From UBA7985 sp002711265 (GTDB lineage Bacteria; Pseudomonadota; Alphaproteobacteria; UBA7985): DNA of 64,000 nucleotides. Every line of letters starts with the position of its first letter. Position 1 is the first letter of the stretch. The notes beneath the pieces were generated by a model. The model saw only the letters and a list, made by a program, of their open reading frames with translations. It was not told where the DNA came from and did no database searches. This document shows, in pieces, positions 59,501 to 64,000 of this stretch. A program made the position numbers and the translations under genes. The DNA is taken from contig CBFIBS010000001.1 of the NCBI GenBank assembly GCA_965660945.1, forward strand, positions 1 to 64,000, in the 5' to 3' direction.

Positions 59501-60913
59501 TCAGGCCGGCAGGGTCAGCAGACGGATCCCGGCCATGGACTGCGCAACCCGGAACACCTGCTGGGCGTAGCCGAATTCGTTGTCATACCAGACGTAGACC
59601 ACCGCGCGGCGGCCCTCGACGATGGTCGCGGCGCCGTCGATGACCCCGGCGTGGCGGCTGCCCACGAGATCGGATGAGACCAGTTCTGTCGACCAGCGGA
59701 AGCCGATCTGCTTTTGCGTGTCTGCCGCAACCGACGCCGCCTCCAGCGTCGCATTAACGGCCTCGACGCTGCTTTCCTGCGTAAGGCTGAGGTTGAGGAT
59801 GGCCATGGAGACGTTGGGCGTCGGCACCCGAATGGCGTTCCCGGTGAGCTTTCCGGCCAATGCCGGATAGGCCTTGGCCACGGCAGCCGCCGCACCGGTC
59901 GAGGTGATCACCATATTGAGGCCGGCAGCCCGGCCGCGCCTGTCGGCCTTATGGAAGTTGTCGATCAGGTTCTGGTCGTTGGTGTATGCGTGGACGGTTT
60001 CGATATGGCCCTGATCAATCCCAAAGGCCCTGTCGAGCACGGCGAGTACGGGCGTCGCCGCGTTGGTGGTGCAGGACGCCGCCGAGACGATGCGCTCACC
60101 GGTAATCTGCTCGTCGTTGACGCCGTAGACGATGTTTGGAATGTCGCCCTTGGCCGGCGCGGTCAGGAGCACTTTCCCGACGCCTTGGCTCTGCAGGTGT
60201 TGCCCCAGCCCGCTCTGGTCTTTCCACACCCCGGTATTGTCGATCAGGATCGCATCGCTGATCCCCTGCCTGCTGTAGTCGATATCATCGGGACGGGGGG
60301 CGTAGATGAACGGAATGCGGTTGCCATTGGCGATCAGCGCCAGATTGTCTTCATCGACCTCGATGGTTGCGTTGAAGGCGCCGTGAATGCTGTCGGTGCG
60401 CAGCAGTGAAGCCCGCTTGCGCAAGTCGGCGACCGGATCACGCCCGGGGCGACAGACCACCGCCCGCAGCCGCATCAGCGCCGCCGGGCCTGAGCGCTCG
60501 ATAAAGGTTCGCGCCAGCAGTCGTCCGATCCGACCGAAGCCATAGAGCACCACATCACGCGGGGCGTTCGGGTGATCCTGCGCGTTGGCCTCCTGCCGGA
60601 GCTGTTCGAGACTGGCCAGCGGGTTATCGGCAGCAGGAGCAGCGCCGACCAGCTGGCCGACGTCAATGCGGCAGGGCTTGATGTCTCGCTCCAGCAGGGC
60701 TTCAACCAAGGGAAGGGTCTGATGAAGCCCAACCCCGGCCGCGCGATGCAAGATAATCATCTCGTTGGCGGTGCCGCCGAGTGTCACCCGCCCCCGAACC
60801 CGAACGAGAACGCCCTTGAGCCGGTTAAGCTGGGTGACCGCGAGCGCAAAGCGCTCTGCCAGCGATTGCTCCTGTGTCCAGGCGGTCATGGTCGCGTCTG
60901 TGGATCCGGGCAT
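59501..60913 (-). CDS. gap: Long-form glyceraldehyde-3-phosphate dehydrogenase
   Basis: The 470-residue protein has an N-terminal extension of about 120 residues. A normal GAPDH core follows: VVLYGFGRIGRLLARTFIE (NAD site), SAASCTTNAATPVLAVLD (catalytic cysteine), HAYTNDQNLIDNFHKADRRG and VWYDNEFGYAQQVFRVAQ. The long form (about 460-490 residues) is known in several Proteobacteria as a second GAPDH, usually for gluconeogenesis. All active-site residues are visible. The ATG at 60911-60913 has GGAGA upstream; the frame to 60970 is longer but not supported. It is divergent from the AhpD-like gene. Confidence 0.9.
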   Translation of the reverse strand: MPGSTDATMTAWTQEQSLAERFALAVTQLNRLKGVLVRVRGRVTLGGTANEMIILHRAAGVGLHQTLPLVEALLERDIKPCRIDVGQLVGAAPAADNPLASLEQLRQEANAQDHPNAPRDVVLYGFGRIGRLLARTFIERSGPAALMRLRAVVCRPGRDPVADLRKRASLLRTDSIHGAFNATIEVDEDNLALIANGNRIPFIYAPRPDDIDYSRQGISDAILIDNTGVWKDQSGLGQHLQSQGVGKVLLTAPAKGDIPNIVYGVNDEQITGERIVSAASCTTNAATPVLAVLDRAFGIDQGHIETVHAYTNDQNLIDNFHKADRRGRAAGLNMVITSTGAAAAVAKAYPALAGKLTGNAIRVPTPNVSMAILNLSLTQESSVEAVNATLEAASVAADTQKQIGFRWSTELVSSDLVGSRHAGVIDGAATIVEGRRAVVYVWYDNEFGYAQQVFRVAQSMAGIRLLTLPA

Positions 60914-61071
60914 GGGGTGCTTCTCCGATTGCTTACCCTTGGTGTGCCCACGCGGACGATCCGCGATCAAGGCACAGGCGCCCCGGTGACGCCATCAATC
61001 CACCAAGCCAGCGCATGGCGGATCTGAACCGGAATGTGCGCAACCCCTCGCCTCGTCCGTTTTGAATGATG

Positions 61072-61080
61072 TGTTACAAT
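61072..61080 (+). promoter_or_regulatory. Extended -10 promoter element for the AhpD-like gene
   Basis: TGTTACAAT (61072-61080) matches an extended -10 (TGnTATAAT with one change). It lies about 38 bases before the start of the AhpD-like gene. No good -35 is seen, which fits an extended -10 promoter. Confidence 0.4.
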
Positions 61081-61117
61081 CCTCAGGCTTTGTCCCCGGA
61101 CCGAGCCCAACCCACGA

Positions 61118-61708
61118 ATGGAACCCACCCGCATGGCCCTACCCTCACAGGCACGCTTTCCCCAGCCAGAACTGACCGATCTGCCCGAGGATCTCCGCAC
61201 GCGCATCCTCGCGGTGCAGGAAAAAGCGGGCTTTGTGCCCCATGTCTTTCTCAGCATGGCGCACCGGCCCGACGAGTTCCGCGCCTTCTTCGCCTACCAC
61301 GACGCGGTGATGGAGCGTGCCGACAGCAGTCTGACCAAGGGTGAGCGGGAGATGATCGTGACCGCCACCTCAGCGCTCAACAACTGCCTTTACTGTGTCA
61401 TAGCCCATGGGGCCGTGCTGCGCATTCGGGAGAAAAACCCGCTGATCGCCGATCAGGTCGCCGTCAACCATCGCAAGGCGCCCATCACCGACCGCCAGAT
61501 GGCGATGCTGGACTTCGCGCTCAAAGTCGCCGGGCCGGACTCGCACACCGTGGATGAGGCCGACTTTGCCAAACTTGAGGCGGAAGGCTTCAGCCGCGAG
61601 GATATCTGGGACATCGCCGCAATCACCGGATTCTATGGACTGTCCAACCGGATGGCCAATGTCATCGGCATCATGCCCAACGCTGAATTTTACACCATGG
61701 GCCGTTGA
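61118..61708 (+). CDS. AhpD-like peroxidase-related protein
   Basis: The 196-residue protein has the carboxymuconolactone-decarboxylase/AhpD fold with the redox motif NNCLYCVIAHGAVLR (CxxC followed by His, near residue 90), plus LTKGEREMIVTATSA before it and DIWDIAAITGFYGLSNRMAN after. The length suits the peroxidase-related subfamily (about 190 residues), which probably reduces peroxides with thiol partners. It starts at ATG 61118 or 61133; neither has a strong ribosome-binding site. It is divergent from gap. The true electron donor is unknown. Confidence 0.87.
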   Translation: MEPTRMALPSQARFPQPELTDLPEDLRTRILAVQEKAGFVPHVFLSMAHRPDEFRAFFAYHDAVMERADSSLTKGEREMIVTATSALNNCLYCVIAHGAVLRIREKNPLIADQVAVNHRKAPITDRQMAMLDFALKVAGPDSHTVDEADFAKLEAEGFSREDIWDIAAITGFYGLSNRMANVIGIMPNAEFYTMGR

Positions 61709-61861
61709 CCCCGGCCGTTGCCTGCGCCGGGGCGCGTCTGATCCGATCACCTTTTCTTGAAAGCCGCAAATTTCGGGTCGCAGGGCCTAGGTAATGCTGC
61801 CCTCGCGCACTACTTTTCCACCCGACTGGCTTTTTCAAACGCCTGCGCGAAAGGAAAACAC

Positions 61862-62386
61862 GTGTACAGTAGAATTCAGGACGGCACTCTCGTGGTCGAT
61901 CGCCGAGACGTGATCCGTGGCGGCTTTGCCGCCGCTACCCTCGCCATCGCTGTCCCCGGCCTCGCCCACGCCAAGGGCGACGTCCCCACCGGGGAGACTG
62001 AGATCATCGACCTCATGGACGCAAGCGCCATCGACGTATCGGCGCTCCAGCCCGGCGAGATGGTCGTTGTCTGGATGAACAGCACCTTTGTCGGCATCCT
62101 GCACCGGACCGATGAGCAGCAGGCGTCGGCAGCCGCCGAAGTTGGTGCGCTGTCTGGTGAGACCGATGCGGACCGTGTGGTCGACCCCGCTTACCTCGTG
62201 GCCGAACTCAAGTGCCTGCATCGGGGCTGCTACGTCGGTTATGTGGACACCCCGGAAGCGGCCTTCAAATGCCCCTGCCACCGCACCACCTTCGACACTT
62301 CAGGCCGCGTGATCAAAGGTAAAACCGATAAATCCCTGCCGTTTATACCGCACAGCGTCAGCGAGGGCGTGGTTACCTTCCTCTGA
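61862..62386 (+). CDS. Orphan Tat-exported Rieske iron-sulfur protein (PetA-like)
   Basis: The 174-residue protein begins with a twin-arginine leader (RRDVIRGGFAAATLAIAVPG, then AHA). It has a Rieske domain with ligands in CLHRGC and CPCHRTTFD, including the extra cysteine pair that forms the disulfide in bc1-type Rieske proteins. VVVWMNSTFVGILHRTDEQ and RVVDPAYLVAELK align with PetA of the bc1 complex, but the usual HGSHYD is HRTTFD, so the tyrosine that raises redox potential is Phe. Start is GTG 61862 with AAAGGA seven bases upstream; the frame to 61757 is rejected. No cytochrome b or c1 gene is present. Confidence 0.82.
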   Translation: MYSRIQDGTLVVDRRDVIRGGFAAATLAIAVPGLAHAKGDVPTGETEIIDLMDASAIDVSALQPGEMVVVWMNSTFVGILHRTDEQQASAAAEVGALSGETDADRVVDPAYLVAELKCLHRGCYVGYVDTPEAAFKCPCHRTTFDTSGRVIKGKTDKSLPFIPHSVSEGVVTFL

Positions 62387-62426
62387 TCTTGGGCTGCCAG
62401 CGGTCATAGGCAGCTGCAGGCGTTTC

Positions 62427-62462
62427 AAGGGCTATGGCCGCTGCTGGTAGTAGCCCTTTTTT
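62427..62462 (+). terminator. Rho-independent terminator after the Rieske gene
   Basis: AAGGGCTA (62427-62434) pairs with TAGCCCTT (62451-62458) across a 16-base loop and runs into six T (62457-62462). It lies 41 bases after the Rieske stop codon. Confidence 0.75.
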
Positions 62463-62606
62463 GCTGCGCTCACCCCCCGCTTCCTGCAAAATGCCGCTGT
62501 CATACCATGGTCTGAATAGCGTCAGGCTGACGACGTATTTGACCTGCAGTTCGAAACCAGAATGATTGAATGACCCGGCCCACGGCCGGTGAGGAGACAG
62601 CAAACC

Positions 62607-63023
62607 GTGGCAGCAGAGACCGACCTCAATCGCTTGCTGGCGACCATGCAGCCGACACTAAGCGCCGAGACTTACGTGTTCTGTAGCCTCAAGGACATGG
62701 ACCGTCTGGGAGCGCTCAAGCCCCGGATGCTCTTCGTCGAAGCGGAGGGGCTCACCCTGATCATCGAGCGGGAAGCAGCGCTGGCCGAAGACCTCGCCTT
62801 TGAATTTGAATGCCGGATGTTAACGCTGAACGTCCATTCAGCGCTGGAGGCGGTGGGCTTTCTGGCAACGGTAATCCCGGCGCTGGCAAAGCTGGGCATG
62901 GGCGTGAACCCGGTCGCAGGCTTCTACCACGACCACCTGTTCGTTCCCGCCGACCGGGCGCAGGATGCGCTGCGTTGCCTGCAGGCCGAGAGCAGCAAGG
63001 CTGCGGCGGCACTCTCCGCCTAG
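62607..63023 (+). CDS. ACT-domain protein (ACT_3/ACT_7, formerly DUF2241)
   Basis: The 138-residue protein has the tandem small-ACT pattern: LSAETYVFCSLKDMDRL, then MLFVEAEGLTLIIEREAAL, CRMLTLNVHSALEAVGFLAT and VAGFYHDHLFVPADRAQDAL. ACT domains bind amino acids or similar ligands; this subgroup has no known partner. It starts with GTG 62607; GAGGAG lies about 11 bases upstream, inside the frame that opens at 62589. The stop is 21 bases before the convergent hydrolase gene. Confidence 0.85.
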   Translation: MAAETDLNRLLATMQPTLSAETYVFCSLKDMDRLGALKPRMLFVEAEGLTLIIEREAALAEDLAFEFECRMLTLNVHSALEAVGFLATVIPALAKLGMGVNPVAGFYHDHLFVPADRAQDALRCLQAESSKAAAALSA

Positions 63024-63049
63024 ACTAACAACAGCCTTGTTCAGTTAGT
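63024..63049. terminator. Weak hairpin between convergent genes
   Basis: ACTAAC (63024-63029) pairs with GTTAGT (63044-63049), with AACA/TGTT extending the stem around a GCCT loop and a two-base bulge. It overlaps the hydrolase stop codon. It may end transcription in both directions, but the T-run is poor. Confidence 0.3.
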
Positions 63050-63917
63050 TGCCAAAGCCATTGACGGGAATTTTCAGGTAGCGCTGGCCGTTTTCCTCAG
63101 CCGGCGGCATCTCGCCGCCTCGCATGTTGACCTGCACGCTAGGCAGGATCAGACGCGGCATCCCGAGCTTCGCATCGCGCTCTTCGCGCATTTGCACAAA
63201 GGTCGCCATGTCCTGTCCATTGCCCACGTGGACGTTGCGGGTCTTTTGCTCACCGATGGTACTTTCCCAGGCAAAGTTTTCGCGACCCGGTGCCTTGTAG
63301 TCATGAGCTGTGAACACGCGGGTCTCATCGGGAAGCTCGAACAGCCGCTGGATCGAGCGATACAGATCCTCTGCACTGCCGCCGGGAAAGTCTGTCCTCG
63401 CCGTGCCGAAGTCTGGCATGAAAATGGTATCCCCGACAAACACCGCATCACCGATGACGTAGCTCAGGCAAGCGGGCGTATGACCCGGTGTGTGGATCAC
63501 GGTCAGCGGCAGGGAACCGATGTTCAGCCTGTCACCATCCCCGAGCAGCAGGTCGAACTGACTGCCATCGCGCTCAAAGGCCGTCCCCTCGTTGAAGACC
63601 TTGCCGAAGGTCTCCTGCACTTCCGTGATGTGTGCACCAATGCCGATTTTGCCGCCAATCCGCTCCTGAATATAGGGTGCGGCGGACAGGTGGTCGGCGT
63701 GAACGTGGGTCTCGAGTATCAGAGTAACGACGCGCCCCTGCTCCCGGACCGCAGCAATCACCGCATCGGCCGAAGCCGTCGAGGTCTGCCCGGAGGCTTG
63801 ATCGTAGTCGAGCACAGAATCAATAATCGCACTCTCAGACGAGGCAGGATCGGATACCAGATAGGACACCGTGTTCGTATCGTCGTCGAAGAATGCCTGT
63901 ATGGTCGCACCGGTCAC
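63045..63917 (-). CDS. ETHE1-like MBL-fold hydrolase, probable persulfide dioxygenase
   Basis: The 290-residue protein has the iron-binding motif LETHVHADHLSAAPYI (THxHxDH, near residue 65), HTPGHTPACLSYVIGDAVF near residue 155, DFPGGSAEDLY and FTAHDYKAPGREN. The single-iron pattern and GDTIFMPDFGTARTDFPGG resemble ETHE1/Blh-type persulfide dioxygenases, which oxidise glutathione persulfide. The GTG at 63915-63917 with GGAG eight bases upstream is chosen; the frame to 63995 is longer. Its partner domain in Blh (DUF442) is coded separately at 27097. A sigma-70-like promoter lies just upstream. Confidence 0.87.
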   Translation of the reverse strand: MTGATIQAFFDDDTNTVSYLVSDPASSESAIIDSVLDYDQASGQTSTASADAVIAAVREQGRVVTLILETHVHADHLSAAPYIQERIGGKIGIGAHITEVQETFGKVFNEGTAFERDGSQFDLLLGDGDRLNIGSLPLTVIHTPGHTPACLSYVIGDAVFVGDTIFMPDFGTARTDFPGGSAEDLYRSIQRLFELPDETRVFTAHDYKAPGRENFAWESTIGEQKTRNVHVGNGQDMATFVQMREERDAKLGMPRLILPSVQVNMRGGEMPPAEENGQRYLKIPVNGFGN

Positions 63918-63964
63918 TACGCTTACTCCTGAACTGGCTCGCAATTTAAATTGACTTCGGTTAA

Positions 63965-63995
63965 TATGTAAGGGCAATCCAACCCGTTTCGTCAA
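63965..63995 (-). promoter_or_regulatory. Candidate promoter for the ETHE1-like gene
   Basis: On the minus strand TTGACG (63990-63995) is followed after 19 bases by TACATA (63965-63970). The spacing is slightly long. The stretch between the promoter and the gene is AT-rich for this genome (AATTTAAATT near 63945), as might be expected of a regulated operator. Confidence 0.35.
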
Positions 63996-64000
63996 GGATA

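Noticed and set aside
1..64000. CRISPR array, tRNA, rRNA, prophage or insertion sequence
   Set aside because: No regularly spaced repeats, cloverleaf sequence, transposase or phage gene could be read; all gaps between genes are below 300 bases.

Overview
The window is a high-GC, gene-dense stretch of a bacterial chromosome, most probably from an alphaproteobacterium. The signs are the gene order acpS-lepB-rnc-era, separate (not fused) nuoC and nuoD, a small DUF1127 protein, an MsbA-related half-size ABC exporter and frequent GTG/TTG starts. Taurine aminotransferase, alpha-galactoside and purine-degradation genes suggest a free-living, possibly marine, heterotroph. The genus cannot be fixed from the sequence. 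I see no rRNA, tRNA, insertion sequence, prophage or CRISPR array, and no gene-free stretch above 300 bases.

Region 1 (1-18365) is a surface-polysaccharide locus. After the 3' end of a DUF4214 surface-protein gene come, on the minus strand, four family-4 glycosyltransferase genes (one a two-domain fusion), a FkbM methyltransferase with a repeated coiled coil, an ABC-2 exporter pair (Wzt/Wzm type), a CapD/WbpM-type nucleotide-sugar enzyme, a WecA/MraY-type initiating transferase and an O-antigen ligase. Two unknown exported or membrane proteins and a FecR-domain protein follow, then a plus-strand family-2 glycosyltransferase. Many genes overlap by 1-8 bases, so they are probably co-expressed. 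They could initiate, assemble, export and ligate an O-antigen-like glycan.

Region 2 (18362-23429) is the most unusual part. Five minus-strand genes encode a small exported membrane protein, a multi-pass membrane protein with a cyclic-nucleotide-binding domain, a small membrane protein, a CHASE2-linked class III nucleotide cyclase, and a metallo-beta-lactamase-fold hydrolase. I infer a self-contained cyclic-nucleotide signalling module: synthesis, membrane effector and possibly hydrolysis.

Region 3 (23571-32746) holds a YciI protein, the ABC exporter, an AbrB-type membrane protein, a DUF442 phosphatase/sulfurtransferase-like protein, the housekeeping genes era, rnc, two tandem signal peptidases and acpS, and an AzlCD amino-acid exporter. 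Region 4 (32731-38540) is an alpha-galactoside module (GPH symporter, AraC regulator, GH4 alpha-galactosidase) followed by an enolase-superfamily enzyme and a His-rich MerC-like membrane protein. Region 5 (38596-48980) is a purine-catabolism cluster: a phytanoyl-CoA-dioxygenase-like protein, allA, alc, uraD, puuE, uraH, xdhABC and guaD. It runs from guanine/xanthine to glyoxylate and urea but has no visible urate oxidase.

Region 6 (49005-64000) has an I78-type protease inhibitor, nuoABCDE (the operon stops after nuoE), a HupE/UreJ protein, parC, the DUF1127 gene, a taurine-pyruvate-type aminotransferase, a sterol-desaturase-like protein, a long-form GAPDH, an AhpD-like protein, an orphan Tat-exported Rieske protein, an ACT-domain protein and an ETHE1-like persulfide-dioxygenase-type hydrolase. 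Several starts differ from the longest open frame and were chosen from Shine-Dalgarno sequences and family lengths.
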